Of a stretch of DNA of 64,000 nucleotides, positions 36,480 to 45,555 are shown one piece after another; the stretch's first letter is position 1; every line of letters starts with the position of its first letter. The notes beneath the pieces are model-generated. The model was given only the letters and a program-made list of their open reading frames with translations. It was not told where the DNA came from and ran no database searches. The stretch spans positions 1 through 64,000 of the forward strand of contig JAGWTI010000002.1 of assembly GCA_028876065.1 (NCBI GenBank), written 5' to 3'. The position numbers and the translations under genes were made by a program. The stretch comes from Nitrospirota bacterium (lineage in GTDB: Bacteria > Nitrospirota > Nitrospiria > Nitrospirales > Nitrospiraceae).

Positions 36480-37096
36480 TGCACGTCATCTGGGCGCCAT
36501 GGCGCATGACCTACGTCAAGGACGCGCGTAAGCTCGCCGGCTGTATCTTCTGCCTGAAACGCACCACCCGCCGTGATGCCGCCCGCCTCGTCCTCCACCG
36601 AGGGCAACATGGGTTTGTCATCATGAACCGGTACCCGTACAATAGCGGCCACCTCCTCATTGCGCCGTATGCGCACGTCAAAAGTTTGGAATTGCTCCCG
36701 GCCGACTGCGCGTTGGATTTGATCCGGATGACCAACCTGTCGATTCGGGTCCTGCAGCAGACCATCAAACCCGAAGGGTTTAACGTGGGATTCAACCTGG
36801 GCCAAGTGAGCGGAGCCGGCATCGAGGCGCACCTTCACCTCCATCTCGTCCCCCGTTGGAACGGCGATACGAACTTCATGTCGCTGCTGGCCGAAACTCG
36901 CGTGATTCCCGAACACCTGCAGGCCACCTATCGGAAGCTCCGCACGGCATTCCGGTTGGCGCTCAACGAGCCAAGTCCCGCGGCGGGTCTTCGCCGTATG
37001 CATGCGGCAGGAGCCGGCGCACGGCAGCGGACGCGGCCCAAGCGACGACGCGGCTCCAAGAGCCCCGCGAGAAGGAGTGGGAAAACACCCTCATGA
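36479..37096 (+). CDS. HIT-family nucleotide hydrolase/phosphorylase
   Basis: Histidine-triad protein of 205 residues. The N-terminus MHVIWAPWRMTYV and paired cysteines CIFC resemble zinc-containing HIT proteins of the Ap4A-phosphorylase-like group. NRYPYNSGHLLIAPYAHV and the triad HLHLHLVPRWNGDTNFM are complete. The C-terminal 30 residues are strongly basic (Arg/Lys/Ser) and look disordered. The substrate is probably a dinucleoside polyphosphate or nucleotidyl compound; this is inference. The stop overlaps the lapA start (ATGA). Confidence 0.92.
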   Translation: MHVIWAPWRMTYVKDARKLAGCIFCLKRTTRRDAARLVLHRGQHGFVIMNRYPYNSGHLLIAPYAHVKSLELLPADCALDLIRMTNLSIRVLQQTIKPEGFNVGFNLGQVSGAGIEAHLHLHLVPRWNGDTNFMSLLAETRVIPEHLQATYRKLRTAFRLALNEPSPAAGLRRMHAAGAGARQRTRPKRRRGSKSPARRSGKTPS

Positions 37097-37446
37097 TTCG
37101 TCTCATCCTGGTCGGCATCCTCTTACTGCTGTCGTTGACCTTCTTTCTCCAGAACCAAGAGCAGGAAGTCACCCTCCGGTATTTCTTTGGACTGCGCGAG
37201 GCGACGACCGAACTGTGGAGGCCGGTGCTGAGCGCGTTCGCAGTCGGGTTGTTGGTCGCGTCCATTCTGCTGTTCCCGGCGTGGGTGCAGGTGCGGCTGG
37301 AGTTGCGGCGAAAAGTGAAGGCGCTCCAGGAAGCCGAGGCCGATCTTGAGCGGTTGCGGCGCCCCCCTCAGACCACCGACCGCCCTCTTCTCCGGACCGG
37401 AGACCACCCTTTCGAAAAACCAGCCAGGGAACTGTCCGATGACTGA
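37093..37446 (+). CDS. LapA-domain inner-membrane protein (DUF1049)
   Basis: 117-residue protein with two membrane segments: MIRLILVGILLLLSLTFFLQN at the N-terminus and LSAFAVGLLVASILLFPAW in the middle, then a cytoplasmic coiled-coil-like helix (ELRRKVKALQEAEADLERL). This is the topology of LapA/YciS, linked in E. coli to lipopolysaccharide assembly control. The ATG at 37093 overlaps the HIT stop. Its own stop overlaps the mutS start by 8 bases. The E. coli partner LapB is not in the window. Confidence 0.85.
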   Translation: MIRLILVGILLLLSLTFFLQNQEQEVTLRYFFGLREATTELWRPVLSAFAVGLLVASILLFPAWVQVRLELRRKVKALQEAEADLERLRRPPQTTDRPLLRTGDHPFEKPARELSDD

Positions 37447-40114
37447 CGGCGACCTGACGCCCCTGATGCGCCAATATCGAGAGATTAAACAGGCGCACCG
37501 AGAAGCCATCTTGTTTTTCCGTGTCGGCGATTTCTACGAAATGTTTTATGAAGACGCGGAAGAAGCCTCGCGTCTGCTCTCCATCGCGCTGACCTCTCGG
37601 GACAAAGCCAAAGCCGATCCGGTCCCGCTCTGCGGCGTGCCCCATCATGCCGCCACCGGCTATATCGCCAAACTGCTCAAAGCAGGACGGACCGTGGCCC
37701 TCTGCGATCAGGTGGAAGATCCCAAGCTGGCCAAAGGACTCGTCCGCCGTGAGGTGGTCCGCCTCTATACGCCCGGCACGCTGATCGATACCGAGTTTTT
37801 GCCGGCCACGGAATCGAACTTTCTCGCCGCCGTGACAACGACCGGGACCCCTCACGTCCCTCCCCAGAACCTGCGCTCTTCCAGACTGGGGCTGGCTGCG
37901 TTGGACCTTTCGACCGGAGATTTCTGGATCAGGGAATTTGTCGGGGACGACGCCTCGACCGCTCTGTTGGATGAACTGTCCAGGCTGGAGCCCCGCGAAG
38001 TGCTGCACCAGGCGGACCTACCGCAAGACTCTCTGTCCTGGCTGGCGCAACTGAAAGGGCCTCGCCTCTGCGCTCAAGATCCGTCGCGGTTCCTCCTGGC
38101 TTCGGCGGAGCATCTCCTCCGTGAGCAGTTCGGCGTAGGCTCGCTGGAGGCGTTCGGCTGCCAGGGCATGACCCTGGGCCTCCAAGCCGCCGGAGCGGCG
38201 GTGCGATACTTGCGGGAGACCCAACCCTCCGCCTCGTTGACCCACGTCCGTCGGCTCCAGGTGCGCCGCCCCGGACACGAGATGCACCTGGACAGCGCCA
38301 CCATCCGCAACCTCGAATTGGTCAAACCGCTGGGCGCCGAACAGGGCCCCCGAACTCCGTCCACACTCCTGTCCGTGCTCGACCGGACCATCTCCGTCAT
38401 GGGGAGCCGACTGTTGCGGGAATGGATCCTGCGTCCGCTCGTTGAGCCCAAACCGATCCAGACTCGTTTGGAGGCCGTCGCGGAGCTGTTGGACAACCTG
38501 CCGGCCCGCATGGGAGTCAGGACGGCTCTCCGGACGGTCCAGGATATCGTGAGGCTGAGCGGCAGAATCTCGCTGGGAGCGGCTCAGCCGCGTGAACTGT
38601 TGGCCCTCAAGCAGTCGGTCGCGGCGCTCCCGGCCATCCGAGAGCTGCTGACCCCGCTCCGCGCTCCGCTTCTACGGGAACTCTCGAGCACGTGGGACAA
38701 CCTCGCAGACGTCCATGAACTGATCGAACGGTCCATCCTTCCGGACGCCCCTGCCTCGGTCCGGGACGGCGGCATCATCAAGGACGGCTGCGACGCCGCC
38801 TTGGACGAACTGCGCAAGACCGCCAAGGAAGGGAAGGGCTGGATCGCCAAACTTGAAGCACAGGAGCGGGAGCGTACGGGGATCGAATCGCTGAAGGTGC
38901 GTTTCAACCAGGTCTTCGGGTACTACATCGAGGTGACCAAGACCAACCTGTCCCGAATCCCCCCCCATTACCATCGCAAGCAAACGCTGGCCAACGCAGA
39001 ACGCTTTACCACGGCCGAGTTGAAGGAACTGGAGGATCGGGTGACCGGCGCCGAGACCCAACTGGCCGCGCTCGAACTGGAATTGTTCGAGCGGATCCGC
39101 GCCAGGCTGGCCCAGGAAACGCAACGCTTGCAGGCCATGGGACACACGCTCGCCCTCCTGGACGTCTTGGCAGCCTTGGCGGAAACCGCCGGTCTCCATG
39201 GCTATGTCCGTCCGGTTGTCGACGAAAGCGATACGCTCATGATCGCAGAGGGGCGGCACCCGGTGGTGGAACAGCTGGACATTCCGGGTGGATTCATCGC
39301 CAACGACACCAGACTGGACCGGGTACAGAACCGCCTCCTGATCATTACCGGCCCGAACATGGCCGGCAAGAGCACCTACCTTCGGCAGGTGGCGCTGATC
39401 GTTCTGATGGCGCAGATGGGCAGTTTTGTGCCGGCGCATGCCGCTCATATCGGCTTGGTCGACCGCATTTTCACGCGCGTCGGGGCCTCCGACAATCTCG
39501 CTGCCGGCCAAAGCACGTTCATGGTCGAGATGACGGAGACGGCCCAAATTCTGAACTGTGCGACCGCCAGAAGCCTGATCCTTCTGGATGAAATCGGACG
39601 AGGCACCAGCACCTATGACGGTCTCAGTATTGCCTGGGCGGTCGCCGAATACATCCAAGACCAGCGTCATTTAGGCGCACGCACGCTCTTCGCCACCCAT
39701 TACCATGAAATGACGGAACTGGCCCTGCTGCGCGAAGGGATCAAAAACTATTCGGTGGCCGTCCGGGAGCAAAATGACGACGTGCTGTTCCTCCGGAAGA
39801 TCGTGCAAGGCGGGGCGGATCGCAGCTACGGCATTCACGTCGCTAGGCTGGCCGGGCTTCCGCCCGAGGTGATCAACCGATCGCGCGAGGTGTTGGCTCA
39901 ACTGGAACGGTCGTCGGCCCAACCCGCTCAACCCGATCTCTTCACAACCGCCCAGTCCGCACCTGCGCTGCCTCTGCCTGACCCGCTGCTTCCTCAGCCT
40001 CACCCGATCATCGAAGAGGTCCGCCAGATGGATTTGTTTTCGATGACCCCCTTGGAAGCGTTGAACCGGCTCGCCGAACTGCAGCGCCGACTTGGAGAGA
40101 GCCAGGGGAAATAA
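37439..40114 (+). CDS. mutS: DNA mismatch repair protein MutS
   Basis: Mismatch-recognition ATPase, 891 residues from ATG 37439. Phe of the mismatch wedge is in FFRVGDFYEMF (about residues 26-36). Connector, lever and clamp regions follow, then the ABC-type ATPase with Walker A TGPNMAGKSTYLRQVALI (about 638), LLDEIGRGTSTYDGLSIAWA and ATHYHEMTEL. A Pro/Gln-rich linker near 835-870 precedes a short helical C-terminus that may mediate tetramer formation. Closed by the strong terminator at 40114. Confidence 0.98.
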   Translation: MTDGDLTPLMRQYREIKQAHREAILFFRVGDFYEMFYEDAEEASRLLSIALTSRDKAKADPVPLCGVPHHAATGYIAKLLKAGRTVALCDQVEDPKLAKGLVRREVVRLYTPGTLIDTEFLPATESNFLAAVTTTGTPHVPPQNLRSSRLGLAALDLSTGDFWIREFVGDDASTALLDELSRLEPREVLHQADLPQDSLSWLAQLKGPRLCAQDPSRFLLASAEHLLREQFGVGSLEAFGCQGMTLGLQAAGAAVRYLRETQPSASLTHVRRLQVRRPGHEMHLDSATIRNLELVKPLGAEQGPRTPSTLLSVLDRTISVMGSRLLREWILRPLVEPKPIQTRLEAVAELLDNLPARMGVRTALRTVQDIVRLSGRISLGAAQPRELLALKQSVAALPAIRELLTPLRAPLLRELSSTWDNLADVHELIERSILPDAPASVRDGGIIKDGCDAALDELRKTAKEGKGWIAKLEAQERERTGIESLKVRFNQVFGYYIEVTKTNLSRIPPHYHRKQTLANAERFTTAELKELEDRVTGAETQLAALELELFERIRARLAQETQRLQAMGHTLALLDVLAALAETAGLHGYVRPVVDESDTLMIAEGRHPVVEQLDIPGGFIANDTRLDRVQNRLLIITGPNMAGKSTYLRQVALIVLMAQMGSFVPAHAAHIGLVDRIFTRVGASDNLAAGQSTFMVEMTETAQILNCATARSLILLDEIGRGTSTYDGLSIAWAVAEYIQDQRHLGARTLFATHYHEMTELALLREGIKNYSVAVREQNDDVLFLRKIVQGGADRSYGIHVARLAGLPPEVINRSREVLAQLERSSAQPAQPDLFTTAQSAPALPLPDPLLPQPHPIIEEVRQMDLFSMTPLEALNRLAELQRRLGESQGK

Positions 40115-40149
40115 AAAGGGCGGTGCGCTGTTCGGCGCACCGCCCTTTT
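40114..40149. terminator. Strong bidirectional terminator between mutS and the convergent secreted-protein pair
   Basis: AAAAGGGCGGTGCGC (40114-40128) and GCGCACCGCCCTTTT (40135-40149) form a 15-bp stem around a 6-base loop. A runs and T runs flank both sides, so it can stop transcription in both directions. Confidence 0.9.
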
Positions 40150-40168
40150 CAGTTACGACTCTTGCTAC

Positions 40169-40846
40169 TCAGTGACCGTGGCCGCCTTCGTTGTACTCGG
40201 CCGTCCAGGGAATCAGGCCGCCGGCCATTTTCTTCCCGCCGGGGATCATCACGTCATACTGCATGATGACACTACCCTCGCCTTTGGGCGAGGTATTGAG
40301 CGCCTGCTTGGCCTTGTAGCAGCCAGACTCGAACTCGTCCTTGGCATTCTGGCATGCCGCTTCTTTCAGGGCGCGAATGCCGCGGGGCTTGCCGATCTCA
40401 CCCGCGTTCTCAGCCAACTTCTTCACGGAGGAGATCACCCGCCGGTTCTGCTCGACTTCCTGAACCGTAAACTCCACCAGGGTAGTCGGAGAGGACGGGG
40501 GGACTTCCTTGGCCGCAGCCGGCCCCGCATGCGCACGGGCCATGGACTTCAGCTGATCCCACACTTCCTTGTTGGCGGCGTAGAACTTGAGGTTCTTGCC
40601 CGGGTGAATCCGCTGCCAGAACAAGCCGCTTTCCGCATTGCCGCCGAACACGGCGACGTTGATCCACACTGCCTCATCGTAGGGATCGAGAATGATCACC
40701 CGGCCCTGCAACGTGGTCGGCTTGCTCAGATCCCCCCACTCAAACCGCTCCTGGAACGCCTCAATGGCCAGCGCGGTCGAGGTCACGCCCACGACCAAGG
40801 CCATGGCGACCATGAACGCCCAGCCTTTCTTATGAAGCTTCATCAT
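40169..40846 (-). CDS. Exported protein of unknown function (225 aa)
   Basis: Not recognised. The ATG at 40846 has AAGGAGG six bases upstream and gives a signal peptide (MMKLHKKGWAFMVAMALVVGV, cleavage near ALA). The mature part begins IEAFQERFEWGDLSKPTTLQGRVIILDP and has mixed beta and helical content, two cysteines (ACQNAKDEFESGC) likely disulfide-bonded in the envelope, and a His/Gly end (GGHGH). It is the second gene of a two-gene unit with the 40915-41406 gene, 68 bases apart, sharing promoter and terminator. Both mature proteins have an LxGRI/V motif near the start (TLQGRVI here, TLKGRIW in the partner), which hints at a common origin. Function is unknown. Confidence 0.8.
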   Translation of the reverse strand: MMKLHKKGWAFMVAMALVVGVTSTALAIEAFQERFEWGDLSKPTTLQGRVIILDPYDEAVWINVAVFGGNAESGLFWQRIHPGKNLKFYAANKEVWDQLKSMARAHAGPAAAKEVPPSSPTTLVEFTVQEVEQNRRVISSVKKLAENAGEIGKPRGIRALKEAACQNAKDEFESGCYKAKQALNTSPKGEGSVIMQYDVMIPGGKKMAGGLIPWTAEYNEGGHGH

Positions 40847-40914
40847 TGCCATCCTCCTTCACGCCATCTGTGGAATATGAATATCGTAATCAATCGACTC
40901 AATACGCCGGTCAG

Positions 40915-41406
40915 TTAGTCCTTCTTCAAGAGCTTGTAATCCGTGATCGTCCGACCGTCGAGCGTGACTTCCATGGCGACCAGCTCCTGGGAGTCCTTGA
41001 TCATCCGGTCCATGAGCGACTTGTCCTTGACCTTCAAACGAACCGTGGTCGCTGCATGGTACCAACCGGCATAGGGGTTGTTCCGCTCGGCCCCACCGGT
41101 GAAGCCCCAGGCGCAGCAAACGAACAAAGGATCGGGAGGACGCACATCCAGATCGGAGGAAGCCCGACCGCTGGGAGTGCCGGAAGCGGGATCGCCCGTG
41201 TTCCAATACTGGATGCCGAACAGGATTTCTTGCTCGGGATTGTCGGCCCACTGGGACCAGATCCGGCCCTTCAGCGTCTTGACGGCCTCTCCCTTGAACA
41301 AGGGAGCTCCGCCAGCCGGCGCATCGGCCGCCATCACGTAACCGGACATCATCACTCCGGCGACAAAAAAGACAGACACCATGGCAATAATAACTCGCTT
41401 ACTCAT
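40915..41406 (-). CDS. Exported protein of unknown function (163 aa)
   Basis: Not recognised. ATG 41406 has AAGGAGG eight bases upstream and opens a signal peptide (MSKRVIIAMVSVFFVAGVMM, cleavage near MAADA). The mature part has KTLKGRIWSQWADNPEQEIL, an adjacent cysteine pair in LFVCCAWGF, a stretch NNPYAGWYHAATTVRLKV and a C-terminal VAMEVTLDGRTITDYKLLKK. The form suggests a small beta-rich periplasmic protein. It leads the unit and follows a near-consensus promoter with a leader of about 165 bases. Function is unknown. Confidence 0.8.
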   Translation of the reverse strand: MSKRVIIAMVSVFFVAGVMMSGYVMAADAPAGGAPLFKGEAVKTLKGRIWSQWADNPEQEILFGIQYWNTGDPASGTPSGRASSDLDVRPPDPLFVCCAWGFTGGAERNNPYAGWYHAATTVRLKVKDKSLMDRMIKDSQELVAMEVTLDGRTITDYKLLKKD

Positions 41407-41580
41407 GCCCCGCACCTCCTTCATGAAAAATCAGACCCTCTGTATTAGCGAATCGTCAAACAAGAAAGAAAACGAATAGACGCACTTCACGGAATGAGAA
41501 AGCTTGCGGCCACCCCCTTTCCTTCCCTGAAGCAACATATCTGTAGGCTCGTACCAAAAATAAGGGCAAAAGAGGTCCCA

Positions 41581-41609
41581 ATCGTACTGAATCGTCCCAA
41601 GCTTGTCAA
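41581..41609 (-). promoter_or_regulatory. Sigma-70-type promoter of the exported-protein pair
   Basis: On the minus strand TTGACA (41609-41604), 17 bp, TACGAT (41586-41581). The start would be near 41574, leaving a leader of about 165 bases before the first gene. The leader (41407-41574) contains no obvious open frame. No terminator was recognised between the M16 peptidase gene and this promoter. Confidence 0.7.
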
Positions 41610-41684
41610 GGAAATAGTTGGTGCCGAATCCTGAGCGCCACATCAAAAATAATCTTTAGTTTCCAGCTTGTTATAAGTGCGTCA

Positions 41685-42938
41685 CTAACTAACGGCTGCC
41701 TGGAGCGAGTTGCGCGAAACAGTGCCCAGCGCCGTCACCGACAGCCGGTTCAAATCGAACAATTCTCGACTCAACCTGAGCAATTGCTCTCCGTTGACCC
41801 GGTCAATGTCGGTCAGCATCTCCTCAAGAGAGGTATACCGTCGCTGGTGCAGCTCATCTTTCGCCAGCTTGCTCATACGGCTTTGAGAGTTTTCCAAACT
41901 CAGCATGAGATTGCCCTTCATTTGGTTCTTGGTCCGTTCCAACTCTTCGCCCCCCACGCCCTTGGTCCGGAGGCGGCGAATTTCCCGGCTGATCAACTCC
42001 ACCACACGGGCCGCTTCTTTCGGACGGGTAGCCGCGTAGATCGTGAGCATGCCGCTGTCGGAATAGGAGGAGAGGTAGGAGTAGATGCTGTACGCCAACC
42101 CGCGCCGCTCCCGCACCTCCTGAAACAAGCGAGAGCTGACGCTGCCGCCCAGCAAGGCATTGAGTGCGTAGGCGCCATACCGATCCTTATGATCCAGCGC
42201 CACTCCCGGCAACCCCAAACACAGATGAGCTTGTTCAAGTGCCTTTTTGCGGACAACCAAGCCGCCGCACACCTCGGACGGCCAACGGTCGGAGCGCACG
42301 CTGTCGGTCTGCGTGATGGTGCCCAATGCCTTGTCCAACAGTGGGGCCAACTCCGCGAGGTTGAAACTCCCCGCCACCGCGATCACCGTTTGCTGCGGAT
42401 GATAGTGGGTCCGGACATACCGGAGCAGGTGGGCGCGACGGAGCCCCTGGATGGTTTGGGCACACCCCAGAATCGAGCGGCCCAGCGGATGCCGCTTCAT
42501 GGCCAATTCCGTGTGCAACTCCTGAACGAGATCCTCCGGGTCGTCCTGAACCATCCGGATCTCTTCCAGCACCACCTGCTTTTCTTTTTCCACTTCCTTG
42601 GAGGCAAATCGGGATTGGCGGAAGAGATCGGACAGAAGCGCCACGGCGGGCTTGATGTGCTGGTCCAGCACCTTCACATAAAAGGTGGTGGTTTCGCGGG
42701 ACGTGAACGCGTTGAGCTCGCCGCCCAGCGCGTCGATTTCACGGGAAATTTGCGTGGCGGACCGAGACGTGGTCCCCTTGAAAAACATGTGCTCGAGGAA
42801 GTGGGACAGGCCTTCCTCGCCCGCCCCTTCATCCCTCGATCCCACATTGACCCAGATGCCGACCGTCACCGACTTGAGCGCCGGCATCCGTTCGGTGACG
42901 ACCCGGAGGCCGTTGTCCAGGACCAGCTTGCGATACAC
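41685..42938 (-). CDS. M16-family zinc peptidase
   Basis: Pitrilysin-type processing peptidase of 417 residues. The inverted zinc motif HXXEH is HFLEH at 46-50, followed by the distal Glu region (ELNAFTSRETTTFYVKVL). The N-terminal LDNGLRVVTERMP and C-terminal KALEQAHLCLGLPG plus RRGLAYSIYSYLSSY are typical of the one-chain bacterial M16B peptidases encoded after pnp, as in Bacillus (YmxG-type). No signal peptide, so probably cytoplasmic. It follows pnp by 14 bases. The physiological substrate is unknown. Confidence 0.93.
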   Translation of the reverse strand: MYRKLVLDNGLRVVTERMPALKSVTVGIWVNVGSRDEGAGEEGLSHFLEHMFFKGTTSRSATQISREIDALGGELNAFTSRETTTFYVKVLDQHIKPAVALLSDLFRQSRFASKEVEKEKQVVLEEIRMVQDDPEDLVQELHTELAMKRHPLGRSILGCAQTIQGLRRAHLLRYVRTHYHPQQTVIAVAGSFNLAELAPLLDKALGTITQTDSVRSDRWPSEVCGGLVVRKKALEQAHLCLGLPGVALDHKDRYGAYALNALLGGSVSSRLFQEVRERRGLAYSIYSYLSSYSDSGMLTIYAATRPKEAARVVELISREIRRLRTKGVGGEELERTKNQMKGNLMLSLENSQSRMSKLAKDELHQRRYTSLEEMLTDIDRVNGEQLLRLSRELFDLNRLSVTALGTVSRNSLQAAVS

Positions 42939-42952
42939 AGACTCCCCGATCG

Positions 42953-45061
42953 TTACGAGGCGGCCGGCTCCTTGGCTTCCGAGGGCGGCGCCATCGCTTC
43001 CTTGCGGCTGAGCCGGATCTTCCCTTGCTTGTCGATCTCCAGCACCTTGACCATGATCTGATCGCCCTCGGCAACCTCGTCGGACACCGCCTTGACCCGA
43101 TGGTGCGCGAGTTGGGAAATGTGGACCAGCCCGTCGGTCCCCGGGATGATCTCCACGAACGCGCCGAAGTCCATGATCTTGCGGACCGTGCCCAAGTACA
43201 GCTTGCCGACCTCGACCTCCTCGGTCAATTGATTGATCCGCTCGATGGCCTTCTTGGCGGAGGCCTCGTCCACGGCCGCGATCGAGATCGCACCCGTGTC
43301 CTCCACGTTGATCTTCACGCCACAGTCCGCGATGATGCTCCGGATCATCTTGCCGCCCGGCCCGATCACGTCGCGGATCTTGTCCTGCTTGATCTTCAAC
43401 GTAAAGATGCGCGGCGCAAAGGGCGACAGATTCTTCCTCGGCTCGGCCAACGCCAGGCGCATCTGTTCGAGAATGTGGAGCCGCCCGGTCCGGGCCTGTT
43501 CCAACGCCTGACGCATCAGGGCCGACGTGATCCCGCCGATCTTGATGTCCATCTGCAACGCGGTCACCCCGTTCTTGGTCCCCGTGACCTTGAAATCCAT
43601 ATCCCCGAGATGATCTTCAAGACCCAAAATGTCCGACAGCACGAGCACGCGCTCCCCTTCCTTGATCAGCCCCATGGCAATGCCCGCCACCGGCTCCTTG
43701 ATCGGCACGCCGGCGTCCATCAAGGCCAGCGTCCCGCCGCACACCGTGGCCATGGACGACGATCCGTTGGACTCCAGGATGTCGGAGACGATCCGAAGGG
43801 TATAGGGAAAGGCCTCCTTGGCGGGGATGACCGGCTTGAGCGCGCGTTCCGCGAGCGCCCCGTGGCCCACTTCGCGCCGTCCCGGGGACCGCAGCGGCCT
43901 GGCCTCGCCGACGCTGAAGGGCGGAAAGTTGTAATGGAGCATGAAGGTCCGGTAATATTCGCCTTCCAGCGCATCGATCCGCTGCTCGTCCTCCGTCGAG
44001 CCGAGCGTGACCACCGCCAGGCTCTGCGTTTCGCCGCGCGTGAACAAGGCGGAGCCGTGGGTGCGCGGGAGGATGCCGACTTCGCATGTGATCGGACGGA
44101 TGTCGCTGGGCCCGCGACCGTCCGCCCGGACCTTCTTCTCCAGAATCATGTCGCGCACTTCGCTGTATTCCAGCGAGTGGAACACCAGCTTGACCTGACG
44201 CTGCGTGTTCACATCCTCGCCGCCGAGCGCCTTGACGGCTTCGTCCTTGATGATATCCAGCCGCTCCTGCCTCGCGGTCTTGTTGGGAATCAGGATGGCT
44301 TCGCGGATCAGGTTCGCCACCCGGTCCTTGACCGCGGCGGAGAGCGCGGGGGCGATCTCCTCCATCTTCACCGTCCGCTTGGGGCGATTCACCCGCCCGC
44401 GGAGTTCATTGATGGACGCCACGATCCGCTTGATCTCGGCGTGCGCCGCTTCGATCGCGTCGATCATCAGCGCATCGGGCAGCTCGTTCGCCCCGCCCTC
44501 GACCATCATGACGGCATCGGCCGTGCCCGCGACGATCAGGCTGAGGTCGCTGGTCTCCAGTTCTTCCAGGGACGGATTGATCACGAACCGGCCGTCTTTC
44601 CGTCCGATCTTCACGCCGGCGACCGGATTGTCGAAGGGAATGTCCGACACGGTCAGCGCGGCAGAGGCCGCCGTGATCGCGACCACGTCCGACGCGCCTG
44701 ACCGATCCGCCGAGAGCACCGCCGCGACGACCTGGGTTTCGAAGAAATATCCTTCGGGAAACAGCGGGCGAAGCGGGCGGTCGATGAGGCGGCTGGTCAA
44801 CACTTCCTTCTCCGACGGCCGCCCTTCGCGCTTGAAATAGCCGCCCGGAATTTTGCCGGCGGAGTAGGCCTTCTCTTGGTAGTCCACCGTGAGCGGGAGG
44901 AAGTCCACGCCCGGCTTGGCATTTTGCGATCCGACGGCCGTGGCCAACACGACCGTCTCGCCGTACGTGGCGACGACCGCCCCGCCGGCCAGTTTGGCCA
45001 TACGCCCGGTTTCCAGACGCAACGTTCGTCCGGCTACATCCAGTTCAATCACATGCACCAT
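42953..45061 (-). CDS. pnp: Polyribonucleotide nucleotidyltransferase (PNPase)
   Basis: 3'-5' phosphorolytic exoribonuclease, trimeric, 702 residues. Two RNase PH-like domains ([36 protein letters not shown] region and [23 protein letters not shown] region), a KH domain ([16 protein letters not shown] near 560) and an S1 domain ([19 protein letters not shown] near 625). The ATG is preceded by AGGAGA. Two strong hairpins between rpsO and pnp may be sites of processing or autoregulation. Confidence 0.98.
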   Translation of the reverse strand: MVHVIELDVAGRTLRLETGRMAKLAGGAVVATYGETVVLATAVGSQNAKPGVDFLPLTVDYQEKAYSAGKIPGGYFKREGRPSEKEVLTSRLIDRPLRPLFPEGYFFETQVVAAVLSADRSGASDVVAITAASAALTVSDIPFDNPVAGVKIGRKDGRFVINPSLEELETSDLSLIVAGTADAVMMVEGGANELPDALMIDAIEAAHAEIKRIVASINELRGRVNRPKRTVKMEEIAPALSAAVKDRVANLIREAILIPNKTARQERLDIIKDEAVKALGGEDVNTQRQVKLVFHSLEYSEVRDMILEKKVRADGRGPSDIRPITCEVGILPRTHGSALFTRGETQSLAVVTLGSTEDEQRIDALEGEYYRTFMLHYNFPPFSVGEARPLRSPGRREVGHGALAERALKPVIPAKEAFPYTLRIVSDILESNGSSSMATVCGGTLALMDAGVPIKEPVAGIAMGLIKEGERVLVLSDILGLEDHLGDMDFKVTGTKNGVTALQMDIKIGGITSALMRQALEQARTGRLHILEQMRLALAEPRKNLSPFAPRIFTLKIKQDKIRDVIGPGGKMIRSIIADCGVKINVEDTGAISIAAVDEASAKKAIERINQLTEEVEVGKLYLGTVRKIMDFGAFVEIIPGTDGLVHISQLAHHRVKAVSDEVAEGDQIMVKVLEIDKQGKIRLSRKEAMAPPSEAKEPAAS

Positions 45062-45103
45062 GGTGCGCAGTCTCCTTCTGTTCCTGCCCCACAGATGCCC
45101 ACA

Positions 45104-45140
45104 GATATGGGCTGCGCGCCGTCGAACGGCAGCCCATATC
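45104..45140 (-). promoter_or_regulatory. Hairpin in the pnp leader
   Basis: GATATGGGCTGC (45104-45115) and GCAGCCCATATC (45129-45140) are perfect 12-bp complements, and further CCACAG/CTGTGG matches outside extend the pairing. It lies about 45 bases before the pnp start codon and has no T run, so it is not a simple terminator. In E. coli the pnp leader hairpin is cut by RNase III in PNPase autoregulation; a similar role is inferred. Confidence 0.6.
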
Positions 45141-45164
45141 CGTGTTCACCTGTGGCGACAGTGT

Positions 45165-45189
45165 CCCGGCGCCCTGTCGGGGCGCCGGG
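45165..45189 (-). promoter_or_regulatory. GC-rich hairpin just after rpsO
   Basis: CCCGGCGCCC and GGGCGCCGGG pair perfectly around a 5-base loop, 10 bases after the rpsO stop codon. No T run follows, so it could protect the rpsO 3' end or mark an rpsO-pnp processing site instead of ending transcription. Confidence 0.6.
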
Positions 45190-45198
45190 AGTCGTGTG

Positions 45199-45468
45199 TT
45201 ACTTCCGGATACCCAGCCGCTCCAGCACGGCCCGGTACCGCCCGTCGTCCACCCCGCGCAGGTAATCCAGCAAGCGGCGGCGGCGACCGACCAACTCCAA
45301 GAGTCCCCTGCGGGAATGGTGGTCTTTCTTGTGCAGTTTAAAATGCTCCGTCAGATACGTAATCCGGTTCGTCAGCACGGCAATCTGGACTTCCGGAGAC
45401 CCGGTATCGGTCCCGTGCCGCCTGTACCCTTGAATCACCTCGGTCTTCGCTTCCTTGGTCAACGCCAT
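45199..45468 (-). CDS. rpsO: 30S ribosomal protein S15
   Basis: 89-residue ribosomal protein binding 16S r[38 protein letters not shown] and [21 protein letters not shown] are diagnostic. ATG 45468 has GGAAGG upstream. The rpsO-pnp order is the classical one. Confidence 0.98.
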   Translation of the reverse strand: MALTKEAKTEVIQGYRRHGTDTGSPEVQIAVLTNRITYLTEHFKLHKKDHHSRRGLLELVGRRRRLLDYLRGVDDGRYRAVLERLGIRK

Positions 45469-45555
45469 GTCCTTCCCTCCGATCAATACATCCTATCGTA
45501 CCGTGCCAACCATTCCCGTTTATTTGCCGCCGTGCCCGTCTGATGCAGAGCACGG

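Noticed and set aside
36856-37092. N-terminal extension of the LapA-like protein
   Set aside because: It is the alternative frame of the HIT gene; the ATG at 37093 overlaps the HIT stop codon as expected for coupled genes.
41431-41646. Small gene of 71 residues upstream of the exported-protein pair
   Set aside because: The frame overlaps the promoter and leader; no ribosome site or sensible composition.
43025-44701. Long plus-strand open frame antisense to pnp
   Set aside because: Shadow of pnp; His/Arg/Asp-rich composition typical of antisense frames in GC-rich genes.
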